Part shown: in pieces, positions 37,401 to 50,149 of the stretch | How the letters are laid out: each line of letters starts with the position of its first letter | How positions within the stretch are numbered: position 1 is the stretch's first letter | Assembly (NCBI GenBank): GCA_035610365.1 | Contig: CM069436.1 | Location: 90,707,912-90,771,911 of the forward strand | Length of the DNA: 64,000 bases | Origin: Aquatica leii | Taxonomy: Eukaryota > Arthropoda > Insecta > Coleoptera > Lampyridae | Direction: 5' to 3' | Notes under the pieces: generated by a model | Database searches by the model: none | What the model was told of the DNA's origin: nothing | The model's input: only the letters and a program-made list of their open reading frames with translations | Translations under genes and position numbers: made by a program

Positions 37401-39140
37401 AACTATTCCAACAAAGCTTTAAATACATTTAAAACAAATAAATTGGGTCTAAAAAATTTTCTTGTGTAGATATTCTACTGTAAGAATTTCGCTATTTTAC
37501 ATACCGAAGGTCAATAAAAAACACTTTCGCTTTGAACGTTAAGGAAATTGCACGCGTGTGTTAGTGTCATGCTTAGGGGTTTCTACATCTGAAGTATTTT
37601 AAATTATCCACGCTGATTTTGAATTAATATAAAAGAAATTTGCTGAGGTAAAGATGTTTTTTCGTATTATAGCAACTTTGGGTACCTGCACATGTTCTTT
37701 ATTATGGAAAATTTTTATGACAAACAAATAAGACACGCACGGATTTTTTAGAACTGTTCTGGAAGCATATTTTAATAACCCATATTAGATGGGTACATTG
37801 AAACTAGCGTTTAGACTTCTGTGATTGCAAACAGTCATTCGACAAATTGGAGAGCACAACTGTTTAGATATATTTACTGACTTTGGGAAGCTTAACGCAC
37901 TTAGTTTTTTAATCTATCGTATGAAGCAGCAATTTATTTGTGGTAACTGTGTATATATTTTTAATTGTAATTCATTTTTGATTCGACTAAATGTACATAT
38001 TACGCATGTTATCACAACTAACGCATACCCCTTTTTTTGCATGCAACAAGTTAAACATTGCGCTTTGTTTTGCATAAGTTTGTGATATTTAACAATTGTG
38101 TTGTATTCTCCAACGTGAACTTCCTTTGAATGTAATGTTAAGCCAAGTGATTGCTGATATGTACGAAATGTTGCATAAGCGAACGGTATTAACTGTATTA
38201 TTAGTTGTATTAAGTTGACGAACCTGTAATTGTTATCTATTTGTTTAATTTTATCCGTTTTTAGATTTTTTCTTTATCGTTGAAATAAATATACTCGTTG
38301 TTGAAATTGTGTTTTGCCTTCAGTGTTCGACAGATGTAAACAGGTTCTGTAGTAGATATTTTTGCCGTTTTAACGCTGTTTTAATTTTGATGTAATCAGC
38401 ACAATAAAGACCACTTGCAACTTACTCTCCGACGCGTTGAACTACCGCCTGCTTACGTTACGGTTTTATTTTTTAATCATTCAAACAAAAATTTATTATT
38501 AATTCGCAATTCACATGTCTTTAGTTAATATAAAAGCAAATAAATTAACAACGTTGTTTAAAATATAAAAAAACTTACAAATTATAAATAGTTATTGACA
38601 AATGTCAAAAATTAAATGGTTGAAAATTAAAACTGAATACATGCAAATACTGTAAAACAAAAATTGTCTAAATAAAAGAAACATAATTAAGATAATTTCC
38701 GGTGTTCAGTAAACATGGTCGTGAGTTAAATTCAGAAATTTGTGAATATTTTGAAAAACTCAAAACATTTTTTTTAATTAGAAAGTAAAAGTAAAAATCT
38801 AAATTAGAAGAGGGCCCAAAATGTTTATATATTAAAAAGGACTCAAAAGAATTTTGCTAACCGAAAAGCTGCTATAGTGTTGAATATACTCCAAATGGAA
38901 CTGATCTTATCAGAGTGTATTACACTAGAATCTGTAATTTACCCAGACACAAACGTGGAAGCTAACAGAATAAACACTTCGTTACAGATTAACTATTTAT
39001 TAAAATCTGTTACGTGCATAAATTTTAAAATGTAATACCTTGTATATTCATTACATTAAAGTTAGACCGTCAACTGCTTAAAATCGTGCTTGTGATGTTT
39101 AAATTTTAATTTTCTAACATCATCCGCATATGTAGTAACT
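34466..39140. other. long AT-rich non-coding block
   Basis: About 4.7 kb with no supported gene. An ATG frame at 37,825-38,085 lacks recognisable domains. A moderately GC-richer patch near 38,300-38,470 is unexplained. Confidence 0.5.
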
Positions 39141-39462
39141 ATACCCTAGTAGCACAAAATATATGTTTGATACTCTAATGATCTTGGTATAGTATTTAAA
39201 TTCGGTTAAATATTACTTGGTGTAATAGATACATTTCTGATATTGTTAAAGTGTATAATATTTTAAAAATATATACGTACATTATCATTGACATATTTTA
39301 AAACCTTACAAATGTTTTCTAGGGATACATGACATCAGGTAAATATTTTAATGCTAGATACTTATTGCAAGATGTAGAAAATGTATTCTAAATATTGTAA
39401 AACTAGATAAAAACAATGTTATAAAAATATGTACTAACAATATCGTTCGTGTATTCTAAAGT

Positions 39463-40818
39463 TGTTACAAGCTTTAGGTATTTTACGAACCTGCACGGCC
39501 AACTCACAATAGTCGGTGAGAGGGTAGGGTTCCTAAATAATATTGAAAAGATAATTAAGGGCGCCAGAGCTTATCCCAAAGAAACTTCTGTCCGCTCACA
39601 ACAGAATGGTATCACTTGTAACAAGATGTTAGGTTCGTAATGCTGGAAGAAACGAAAAAAAGAAACTACGTCGTTAACAACAATTGTACTTTAATTACTC
39701 TATCAAGATAAATCTATTAACAGTTAAATAACCAAATATAAGCCGGTACTGGAGAGAATATAGACAAGAGAATGGCAGCAGGATCGGCAACTTACACTAC
39801 ACGGCAAACAAAAGTGTAGCCACCAAAACATATATAAAACTTTATCAATAAGTAACATTAATAATAATAATTTACTGTGGATATAAGCAGCAAGCGATAA
39901 GTCATTTACTTAAGCTAATTTAGTAACAATAACAAGCAACAAATCAAATCGAACGTACGATTAGCAAATATAATAAGTCGTGAGTTTACACCGTAGCGAC
40001 AACGTATAAATAGTAACAATTGACTTACCAAATTCCAGGGCGACTTTCAGAAAAACGTTTTTCCTACTGGCTTCCTGCAATTAAACTTCCTGAAAAATAA
40101 TCGTGTCTACCTGGCGACTCACAAACTACAAATAAAAGACACATTTAAGAGACAGTAATCGAACCGACACTTATCGTATGCTGTTACGTTAATTTTCTGT
40201 CTATGGTGGTGTTAAGTTATTGCCTCCGAATAGAATTCAATCGTATCCAGTAATTATGATCTTCTGAGCAAGGCGATAGTCATCAAGGTTAAGTTATGGC
40301 CTCCGAATAGAATTCAATCGTATCGTATTAGGATCTTCCGAACAGGTGACATTCAATAACGTAATTAATTGCCTCCGAATCGAAACTGGTATCGCAGCGT
40401 TCTTAGTTCTACAGCTTCCGATTATAATTTTCCCTTGAAGATTTTAGCTGACAATAAGAACACCCATAGTTAAGAGGTAGCACATGGCGCTAACCAAAAA
40501 GACATAAAAATTACCTTTAATCAAAGAAAGAACAAAATTACTCACTCTGCGTGGATGAAATCAATTTAATTCAGAAGACTTCTATTTTCTATCGTGTCCC
40601 AACACGTGGATGATTTTTGAAAAACGATATTCAATTCACGCAGACATAGGTACTAACATGCACGATGTGAAAGTGAAAAATGCCGGTCTGTCACCGGATG
40701 TCGTCTGCTCAATACAAAGTGACCAACAAACCCGATAGATGGCGTCAAGAAATATAAAAGTAATTTTAATTAAATTGATATACAGGGTAATGCATTATTT
40801 AAATTTATGCACGTAACA
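39463..40818 (+). mobile_element. solo LTR (1,356 bp) of an LTR retrotransposon
   Basis: The ends are TGTTAC...GTAACA, and the insertion splits a site that copy B keeps intact (TTCTAAAGT|CACAAATG). The bases AAGT (or AAAGT if the shared A is counted) are repeated on both sides, as expected for a 4-5 bp integrase duplication. There is no internal coding sequence, so the element was probably removed by LTR-LTR recombination. A diverged, reverse-oriented relative lies at 44.9-45.13 kb. The TGTTAC start and the 5-bp option would suit BEL/Pao, but the family is not proven. Confidence 0.85.
40211..40435 (+). repeat. three ~75-bp tandem units inside the solo LTR
   Basis: GTTAAGTTATKGCCTCCGAAT recurs at 40,211 and 40,288, and a diverged version at 40,361 reads GTAATTAATTGCCTCCGAAT. 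Each is followed by a GATCTTC-like block. LTR-internal tandem repeats of this type often act as enhancer or regulator binding arrays, which here is only a guess. Confidence 0.7.
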
Positions 40819-43009
40819 AAGTCACAAATGTTTTTCAAAGTTAGACTGACATAAAATATATATTGTAATTATATACAAAACTAATATTTATGTTTAATCA
40901 GTATTTAACTGTTTTATGCCTATTTTTAACTTTATTTATATTTTGTTTATAGATGTTTTTCTTAAACTTTTTTTTTATTTTTGCTAAAAACCGTAACACA
41001 ATGTTTTCACGATTCAAATATGCTTATTTTAAAAATTATTTTTGTGTGAATATTTTAATAAAAAGTAATCCAATATCATAGTACGTAATCTGTTAAAAAT
41101 TGTATGTGGAACGCAATTTAATTAATAAAAATTACACAAAGAGAATATGAAATTGAGACATCTGCGTTTGAATTGAATTTAAAAACTAATTGCGTTATAA
41201 CTAAAGATATAGCAATTTTACAATAATAAACTACATTTGCTGCAAAGAAATTTTAGACAAGCTATTCTATTTCTGCTGTAGAGTTACTAGTAATGCTTGT
41301 AGGTGTTTATGATTTTAAGGGTCATATTTTCCAAATATTTTTGTGGCATTCTAAACGGGTTTACACCTGAACCTAAACCCTGAATAAGAATAAGGAAAGT
41401 TTTTTTTACTAATATGCATTTGGATTTCGTGTTTGCAGCTTGCGAAGCTTAAATTTTGATATCGAGTTTTAGTGCAACGTAATTGTATAATCAGGTAAGT
41501 GTCTATTAATTTTTCTTATTTTTTATTTTTGCATTATGTTTTCTAAATATAGAAAAGCAAAAAGTGTATTTCATACCAATTAAAATAACTTTAATACATT
41601 TTAATGCATTTCATAATTATTATTAATATAAAATGTAGATTTTTTAATACAACTTGGTAGAGTAAATCTTAATTGTGTGTTTTTTTTCAGATGCCATCAC
41701 AACAACATTCTAATGTAACTGATGTTACATACATAAATCCGTTGCGTTATATTTGGCAAACATGTATGTAGTACCTATGTAACATGTGATGATAGTAATA
41801 AGTAATTTTAAGATAGGTACAATTTTTTTTGTGTACTTATTTTTTAAAGATGTTTAAAATGTATACAAATTTTATATTTTATTCATTAGTGTTTTTACAG
41901 AACATCTGCAATGTTTCAATAGGGTTTAATAAAAATACAATGCGTAGCAATAACAACCCAGATTAAATATCATTTGCAAACATACACATTTGAGATACAT
42001 CTAGAACAGATTAAAAAGTAATATTTCCCATATATTGGAAAGAAATATTGAGACGATATTTACATCTAATGTCTGCCATATATTGAAAACATATACTATT
42101 TCGAAGATATTTATAACAGATTTATTTTATATAAATTATTGATATAACATTACAATAAATGGCCAATATAAAAAAGTGTGATTTTTAAATATTTACCAGA
42201 TGTTATTTACTAATATATTATGTATATTTTGTGCTGCTAGAGTAATATAAAAGGAAAACGCATTTCTATTAGTTTATTTATCACAGGGTAAGCTTTTCTA
42301 TTAGTTTACAGAATTCTTTAGTAATTTCCATGTTAATTTGTTAGCACAACCCAACACGTGTTAGTGCACATGTTTCAGTACTTTCATGGAAAGATTATAG
42401 TTTTGGAAAGTCTACGTAAGCTTGGGCATATGCATATTTGCATGTTTTTACCTAATAAGCATAATCAGCTAATTTTTCGATATTTTCGCGTTTTGCAATG
42501 CTTACTTTAATATAAACCGCATTTTATTTTGCATATATTGAAGGTTTACAGCATATGACATATAAAAGTGCTTCTTATATCGAACATTGAGTGCATAAAA
42601 ATGCATATTTTAAAGTAAAATTTTGCATTGAAATTTAACTGAAACAAAAATGCTTTTTAAAACCATTCATTCAACATTTCTTAGAAATTCACGTTTCTGT
42701 TTTAGCCTCAAGCATCTGTGGTACAAAACAATAAAACCTTATCTGGGATACTTAAGAAGTTACATGACAAATACCTGTTGTTGCAGACAGGAAGTATTAA
42801 TTTTGGTAATCCAAATCTGCGGAATGCAGCAAAAATTTTAGTTTTAGTTTGGATAGCAAATTGTGCGGTTGTGCATTTCTTAAAAACATGCCGAAAGTCG
42901 GTAGTTTGCAGTCGGAGCTTATTAAAAAGTGGTTAAAACCATACAGGTGTTTCAAGTACGATGGAAGTGTAGTGTTTTGTTGTGTGTGTGAAAAGCAGAT
43001 ATGTATATA

Positions 43010-43267
43010 GTACGTAGTTGTAGTTCATATTTTTAGTTTAGATTTTAGTAGTAGGGCAGTGAACGAATTTGTAAATTTAAACATAAAATTATAAGCGACT
43101 TTCGGCTTAGACCGCGTCGTAGTAAAACACCCAGACTTAGGCTTGGTTATAGTCTCTTCTTGAGAGCCAAAACAAGAAGTAGAACTTGGCCTTTGCCGTA
43201 TTGTCGTTCGTGAACCCAAACAAACTGACGTTTCGCAAGACATTGCAGCTTGCATCTTCAGAGTGGT
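43010..43267 (-). repeat. inserted repeat with a hammerhead-like start (relative at 63.0 kb)
   Basis: On the minus strand this begins near CTGAAGATGCAAGC and runs on through TTTGTTTGGGTTCACGAACG and GGCAAAGGCCAAGTTCTAC. These match 63,015-63,110 in plus orientation, and similarity ends after CTACTTCTTGTTT. It sits exactly where the hAT transposase loses its middle. Confidence 0.7.
43231..43261 (-). ncRNA. hammerhead-ribozyme-like core
   Basis: CTGAAGA (43,261 to 43,255), T, helix-II arms GCAAG and CTTGC enclosing a 9-nt loop, then GAAA and CGTCAG. Upstream TGACAT could pair with the CGTCA after GAAA as helix III with one mismatch. One extra base before helix II departs from the consensus. 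Penelope-like elements are known to carry hammerheads, which makes relationship plausible. Activity is uncertain. Confidence 0.45.
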
Positions 43268-44959
43268 AAATGTCACTGACTGCCAAAGAAAGATACATTG
43301 CAAACTTCATTGTTGGTGTTTTGAATGGCAACTCTTCCAACAGTTACTTGGTTGCCGTTAAAGAATTAGAAAAAACCAATCATTTAACAGTGTCTAAATT
43401 TGTAATTAAAATACTTGCGTTTTTGTATGTACCGCAACATGTCCCAAAAGATAAAGTTTTGTATATGGTGACCGATGGTGCTGCATATATGAACAAAGCA
43501 GCTAAGAACTTACAAATTTTTTATCCTAATCTGGTTCATACAACTTGCTTAGCACATGCCTTAAATCGCGTTGCCGAAGTTGTTAGGATTGAATTTCTCC
43601 TGGTATATTCGTTAATTAACACAGAAAAAAAGTTTTCTTGAAAGCTCCAATCAGAATTGAGGTCTTCCGCAAAAAATTTAAAAACATTGCTTTGCCCCCG
43701 CAGCCAATTTTGACCAGATAGGGAAGCTGGATCGAAGCTGCTCTGTATTACTGTAAACACTATGCAGAATTCAAAAAAATTGTAAACGATTTTGATACAA
43801 GTTGTGCTTAATCTGTAGCGGACTGTCAAAGTGCTCTAAAAAACCACGGATTAAGTTCTTAGTTGTCATATATAAAATCGCATTTTTCCGATATTCCCGA
43901 CATAATTAAGAAGTTGGAGAAATTTACTTTTAACAGAATCTTTAGATTTAATTGAAAACTATAGATGCAAATAAAAGTGATACATGCAAAAAAGTATTCA
44001 CAAAATTGAGTGATTTATTTTAAAAAAATTCAGGATTGTGGATATGTAAATCTATAAAAGGTATTTTAGATAGAAACTTTTCCGGTTCGGAGGACTTTGC
44101 ACAAAATTTAGCTACTCAAAAAGCACATTTATTTAAATATTGTCCTGTAACTTCATGTGATTGTGAAAGAAGTTTCTCTATGTATAAAAATATATTAAAG
44201 ACAATCGTGGTTTTCTAGTGGATAATATAGAAAAACACATGATTATTTATTGTAACAAGTATACAGATTCTGCTCTATCTGTATTTTTATTGTTTCTAGT
44301 TGTTTTTGTTAACTTTTTTAGTATAATTTAGAACTGCATTCTATAAATTATAAATGTAATTAACTAATTATCGTTTGTATTCAAAATTTAAAACATTAAG
44401 AAAATTTAGTGTACGTTTTTATTTTTTTTTAGGTGCCATGCAAAACAATAATGTTAGTATTCTAATCACTCAAATTTAATGAAGAAATATTTTAAGTTTT
44501 TGTCATTTTAAAAGAGTTATAGGAAAAAATCTTTTTTTAGAGCATATAAATATAACATATTTAAGGAATTTATAGCAGCATATTTTAGAGCATATATGCT
44601 TCATCTTTACATCATTTCTGCCCAAGCTTACTTATAAGTCAATCGACTGCGATATCTACGTTTAACTTAATGTGTGCAACAGCATTGGACTTTCGTAATT
44701 ACAATAATTGTTTCAATACCATTTAGGTATTTTCATTAATTATTTTTGTATGTCGCATGCTGTAAATCATAGATATTTGCTATTATCAATTTAATTTTCT
44801 TAGCTAGCAACACTCTATGTGTAATTTAAACTTATGTGTTGTATGTTGCCGATACTTACGGCATTTATTGATGGGAAAATTTACAATAAATTGTTTGTGC
44901 TCGTTAATAGTCTACGATATTAATTTAAAGTTGTTGCACATATTTATCTTTCTTTTTTT

Positions 44960-45132
44960 AGTCCGTTTAGGATTACGAACCTGATTTTGTTACAAGGTTA
45001 GACATTCTGTCTTGATCGAAACAGAAGTTTTACTTAGTAAGATCTGGCGCCCTGTAAATTCTATTTACTTGAACCTCTCCGACTAGTGTGAGTTGGCCGA
45101 GCAAGGTTTGTAAGACCTATAAGTTTGTAGCA
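44960..45132 (-). mobile_element. reverse-oriented LTR fragment related to the solo LTR at 39.5 kb
   Basis: Read on the minus strand from 45,132: TGCTACAAACTTATAGGT, then GCTCGGCCAACTCACACTAG, GGCGCCAGATCTTA, AACTTCTGTT, and AGGTTCGTAAT. The same ordered landmarks open the solo LTR (39,463-39,645). Similarity fades below about 44,940, so the rest of this LTR is lost or diverged. No adjacent coding region was identified. Confidence 0.7.
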
Positions 45133-48100
45133 ATTTTTTCATAATAATAACGTTATTCTAACAAATTCGCCATTGGGTTTGGTAATCATTCTCAACGCAA
45201 TTATCCGCAAAAAAAGGCACAATTGTTAAAGAAAAGAAGATGCTAACACCAAGGGATGCTTTACGGTGTAGGTAGTACGTATCGAGCTTTGCCTTCGACA
45301 AAGTGATCATTCTTTTTTATGTAATAAACATTTTTAAATTTCGATATATCACTTCTACATTTGACGTCAAACGCGTTAAAACGAATTAATTTAATGCCAA
45401 TTACTAACAAGTTCTTAATATTTTGCTTTATGATCGGACAGCTTTTGTTTAATTTCAAAATCATTAACTTTATACTTATTAATGCTATCTTTTTGTCTTC
45501 TTTTTCAACATGATGTCCAACACTTTATAAAACATGCTCTTTTTAGGTATCATTAACAGTTATTAGTTTTAAATTTAAAAAACTTATAAAGTTATTTGCT
45601 TTTAAGCAATAACGCGTTGGATCTCACAGTAAAATTACATATAATTTACAAACAGTTTTTACGATCCCAACAAAAAGACAAAAACAAAAACTATTTATTC
45701 GGATACATCTAAAACCGTTAGATATAACTGATACACAACTAAAAAAAAATCGTAGACAAAACCTAACGTGCGCACGTTTAAAAAAAATATTATTTTCTAA
45801 AGTCAAATGCAAATGAATATTTTATGTTTATAAGTTTGTTTTTGTTTTTTAATGCAAATATTATATTTAAATTACACATAACAATCAGCATATTCAACGC
45901 AGCATTTTTCAACAATTAAAAAAAATAAATGTACACTGCCCATATTAAACTAAACTACGTTTTGCACTTTTAGCGGTATATAAGTTACACAATTATACTT
46001 AAAAAATGTTTAAAAGACGAAATATATTTTTAAATTTAAAAATAAAAATTTTTACGAATATATTAAATTACTGTTGTTAACCTATTTTGCCTTTTGCATA
46101 CAAAAAGCACTAATCCCGCAAACACGAAAATGTTAAAAGTTATTTTTTTTTGTAAAAATGCGAGTACTTCTCATTTTTAAAATTACACCAACTTTACAAA
46201 ACTAAACGTTGTATGTGTATGTATAAAAACAATGTAATTCTAAATGTTACATTTATAAATTGTTGATTAAACTATTTTTTGAGTATTACATTAAAACAAA
46301 TTACATAAAAATATTAATCATTGTATAACTTGTTAATTAAAGTTATGCAAAATATACACTAAAATTTGTGTTAAAAAATAATAATTATGTTAGCCTAAGT
46401 TTTTACTAAATACTTACTGTTAATTTAAAATTTATTTTTGAGAGTAAAGTAATCAATGATAAATTTTAAAATTTAAATTTAAAAACGTAGCAGCATAATT
46501 TTACATTTTGTGTAATTAAAATTTTGTACACAATGCGTGAAAAACCTAATTTTATTAATTAAAAATGTTTAATGTAATTTTACATTTAAAATTTGAGTTG
46601 GTGTAGAGTCCTTTTTAAACACACACATAAAACAACAACATGCGTTAAAATTAAATAATTTTTGTTAAATCACATAAATTTATTAAAACAGTAAAAATTT
46701 AATTAAATAATTAACTAAAAACTATAAAAAAAATAACAATAAAAGACAACGTAATGCGGTAGATAAAAGATATTTAGTTATTTTTGTTCAAACATTGTGT
46801 AGCAAATTAATTTAAAAAACTTTGTTGATAAGAACTGTATGTATCATCATATAATTAAGAAAAAATAAAATGTCCGATTAAACAACCACATCCTAATCTT
46901 AGTTCTAATTTATTTTCTTCCTGAAAGAAAATACAACTTTAGGTTTCTTTTTGTTTATTTGTAAATTATTTTCAATTAATATCTAATAAAAACAGGCATA
47001 GTTTAAATTTTAAAAAATAAGTTTTGTTAAAATTAAAATATAAAATTATAAATAATATAAGTTTTTTTAAATAAATTAAAAAAACATTGTTTTTATTAAA
47101 AGTGAGTAAATAATTTTATAAACTATGAACTTTTGTTATTTTATAAAAAGGAACTGATTTTTGCTATCAATGCTGCTTTTTATAATTTATAATTTTTGTT
47201 GTTAATCTATAAAAAATAAAATTGTATATTTTAAATCACATGCGGTTAATAATTGCATCCACTAGAAAACTTTTTTGAATATGCTGTTACTGCAACAAAC
47301 AATTTTGCGAGTTTAATGAATTTGCTGCAGCTGTGCACTCGTTAAAAAGTTTAGAAAAACAAAAAACTGATAATGTCAGCAAAATTAATTTTTGATAAAA
47401 AGTAGTACAATAAATTTGAAATTTTTTTCCATTTAACATTAAAAATACTAATACAAATATTTTAACAAATTGTTAGTAATTTTGTACGAAACAAAATATA
47501 TGTATATCACTAATATAAACCAAAATTTACTTCCTGAATACAAAATGGTAATTAGGTTATTTCAGTGTTTACATCTCAAATATTGTTAGCTGGTTAAATT
47601 AGTTCTTTAACTGTTAAACTGATTAGTCAATTATACAAATGAAACTAAGTTGTGTGCGCGTTTAACGTTAGCACAACAAGTATTTGTGTGCACTAGACAC
47701 TCATATAACTTGGTAATCTCTTAGTGAAACGTTCTTATTCCAATGCACAGTAATCTAAGGAGAAATTTTGCGGTTTACGATTAAGCCGTATATTGAAGTG
47801 GAAAACTAATCAAATTCAATTTTAAACAAAGAAAATAATTTTGTACTCACAAAGCTGCAGATAAATACCTCAATTTTACTTTTAAACCAAGTTCCGTAAC
47901 AGATTTAATTGCAAATGCTTGTTCAAATACAAATTTTAAAATTGAAAACCAATTAAGTGTGGTAAAAAGAAATTTTTTTAAACGTTTTATGTTTAAGATT
48001 ACCAGTTTTATTTCTAAGAAAAATAGATAAAAGAGCTTTGTATCTTTTACTAAAGCCGATGTTAAAGTTTTTTTTTATCTTAGTTTGAATACGACTACGT

Positions 48101-48890
48101 TGAAGCACTTTTGACTTTTACGATAACATAAAAAATGTAATAACAATTGGAAACTACATAATTATAATATAGTATAACTTTAACAAGATTTAAGTTTTAA
48201 ATCAAACCGTGCATTTTATTAAATCGTTTTATGAAAAAAAAAATTCCTTTAATTTAAATCTACAGCATCAGAAAAATGTTTTTTGTGCTTAGGTCTACAA
48301 GGTATATGTAAAACAATATAGAAAATTATTTTTTAAAAACTAGTTTGTCAAAACGTTTTACTGCCTTTGTATAAAGGAATACCTTTTTTTATCCTTTTTA
48401 CACAATCAAAAAATTAAACTATTCCGGTTATAACATTCCCTTTCTAAAATGTTTTTCTGATATTTTTTTGTTTTTCAAAGTGCTAAATAAACTGCAATAC
48501 CAAAAAATTTTAATTTAAAAAAAAATTGTTTTTTTTTAATTGTGTTTCTAAATAAAAACAACAAAATAGTTACGGAAAGCAGCACAATACAAGAACCCGT
48601 AATATTTGTTAAATATTTAAAAAAAAAGTGTATTTAAAAAAGTTTATGAACACTTCGACGACGCGTAAAATCCACCACACAAGCATGTTACAGAATTTCC
48701 ACCTACCACTCGTCTCTTGTCCTACACAATCAAAACAAAGACTGTGTCAATCAACCTCCAAGCCTCATGTTTTTTTTTATTTTTCCATCCTTTACTCGCA
48801 AACATGGCAAAACTACTTTAGTATTAGAACCTCCCAAATAAATTTAGATTAATTTGAATTTTTAATAAGGCTAACTAACTTTCATCTTTT
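45133..48890. other. AT-rich non-coding DNA
   Basis: No supported gene. The minus frame at 45,261-45,464 has a balanced composition (DVKCRSDISKFKNVYYI) but no recognised family. GC-richer DNA at 48,640-48,880 probably belongs to the LINE relic that follows. Confidence 0.45.
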
Positions 48891-48897
48891 GTGAAAT

Positions 48898-49790
48898 GCT
48901 TTATCAATAGAAACCTGGGACTCGGTGCTGAACTCTCAGTACTGTGAGATCAAATTTAATAATTTCTTTAAATCTTTTTGTAACACTTTATCAAACTTGT
49001 TTCTACTTAAAAAGTTTAAGCTAGAATGTCTACTCCGTAGATCTGATGTTTTAATCATCCTGATGCTACCGAAAAAAGTAAAACACTGCACATGTTGCGG
49101 AACATGGTCAACATAGTACCTTTCTTGAGCTTAAACCTAACTACAAAAAAGTTAAGAACAAACTCAACTTTTTTAAATAATTAAAAAAAACTAATTAGGA
49201 TAAAAAAAATAATTAAGACTTAGAGGATCATTTTCCCAAAAACATGTAAAAGATAATTTTAAGCCTGAATAACTCTAATGCACTCACTATAGATGAGGTT
49301 CCAACATCTCTTGTAAAATATAACTCCCAACTTATTTCTCTCCCTCTGTCTCACATTAGATACCTATTATTTATTTTTGGTATTTTTTCTTTATCACTAA
49401 AACATTTAAAAATCTGGCTTAAAAAAACAATTTTATTTTTAAGCAACACATGGAAGAACTAAATTAAAAACTCGTCGTCATTGAACCTCCCACAGATGAG
49501 GAGAATAGCATTTTATAAAACTTTATTTACATTGTATAATGTTTTGTTTGTTTTTACACTAAGCTATGGCATAGTGTTCTGCAGCTTTTTATCTGCTCTA
49601 CTAAATGCCTTCCGGTGTCAAAAAGTTGCGTGACAATTTTGTAGAGACATCTTTCTGAATCTTCCTGCAGAGGTAAGTTTAGAGACATGAGACTCCAGCT
49701 CTCTAAATGTTTAAATGTTTTATGTATATAAGAAGCACAACACAAGACATTAATCTAGGATGCCTATTTCCTGCTATCACAATAAAACTT
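48898..49790 (+). pseudogene. LINE reverse transcriptase relic, internally deleted
   Basis: Recognisable pieces in order across frames: LSIETWDSVLNS and KFNNFFKSFCNTLSNLF (endonuclease-RT linker), YKKVKNKLNFF, TIDEVPTSLVKYNSQLISLP and LSHIRYLLFIFGIFS (RT entry), then a jump to the thumb-type LSYGIVF (near 49,560) and KKHNTRH (near 49,745). The catalytic core with FADD or YADD has been lost. It resembles insect Jockey/CR1-group elements. Many stops show an old insertion. Confidence 0.6.
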
Positions 49791-50149
49791 AATAGTTTAG
49801 TTTTTAGTACTATTAGAGCTAGAGTTAGAATGTGGCTAACCAGATTGGAGCTTTACTTTTTGGAGAACCTGGTATGGTCAGTCAACCGCAACATAAGCTT
49901 GACAAAATCAGTGACGCTTTTTATATCTTATAGTTTAGCAATTCTCTTATTCAGGAATTCTACCAATACTTAAATTCAAAACAGTTATCTCAAAACATTT
50001 TTTTCTGTAGTTACTTCGATGTGAGTGGCTCTGTATTAGGCTGCATTTGCAGGTATGGACTTATATATTTACAACGGTACATAAGCGCTTGTTAAAAAGA
50101 TACTTTTAGCTGCTCCCATTTTGTAAAGTGTAAAAAAAATAAATGCTAG

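Larger units (their letters stand above)
39146..42240 (+). mobile_element. unclassified TIR element, copy C, interrupted by a solo LTR
   Basis: Left end CTAGTAGCACAAAATATA at 39,146 and right end ...GTGCTGCTAG at 42,240. Without the inserted LTR the element is about 1.74 kb and collinear with copies A and B. Like A it keeps the CATTTGGATTTCGTGTTTGCAG block, the CAG|GTAAGTG junction (near 41,494), and poly-T...CAG|ATGCC (near 41,690) followed by an open stretch VTDVTYINPLRYIW. The two splice-like junctions are conserved between copies, which suggests descent from an element with an intron-containing gene. Confidence 0.75.
42888..44330 (+). pseudogene. hAT-family transposase, interrupted and frameshifted
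   Basis: N-terminus at ATG 42,888: MPKVGSLQSELIKKWL, then a zinc-finger start DGSVVFCCVCEKQIC before a stop at about 43,010. After the inserted repeat the protein resumes with RYIANFIVGVLNG, the DGAAYMNKAAKNL aspartate block and LVHTTCLAHALNRVAE (to 43,640). It continues in another frame with FLKAPIRIEVF and GSWIEAALYYC. The hAT dimerisation region is visible near 44,130-44,250: HLFKYCPVTSCDCERSFSMY, then in another frame NRGFLVDNIEKHMIIYC. The missing part includes the segment between the zinc finger and the RNase H-like core. This group resembles the transposases related to CGG-binding protein 1. Inactive. Confidence 0.85.
42416..44631 (+). mobile_element. hAT-like DNA transposon (2.2 kb), decayed
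   Basis: Terminal inverted repeats GTAAGCTTGGGCA (42,416-42,428) and TGCCCAAGCTTAC (44,619-44,631) enclose the hAT transposase relic. No convincing 8-bp target duplication was seen. The internal repeat at 43.0-43.27 kb is a later insertion that replaced part of the gene. Confidence 0.75.

Noticed and set aside
37825..38085. 86-codon frame considered as a chemoreceptor fragment
   Set aside because: No conserved receptor motif could be identified.
39567..39577. GGCGCCAG in the solo LTR, possibly a reverse PBS
   Set aside because: It lies inside the LTR about 100 bp from its end, and no LTR boundary (CA) adjoins it.
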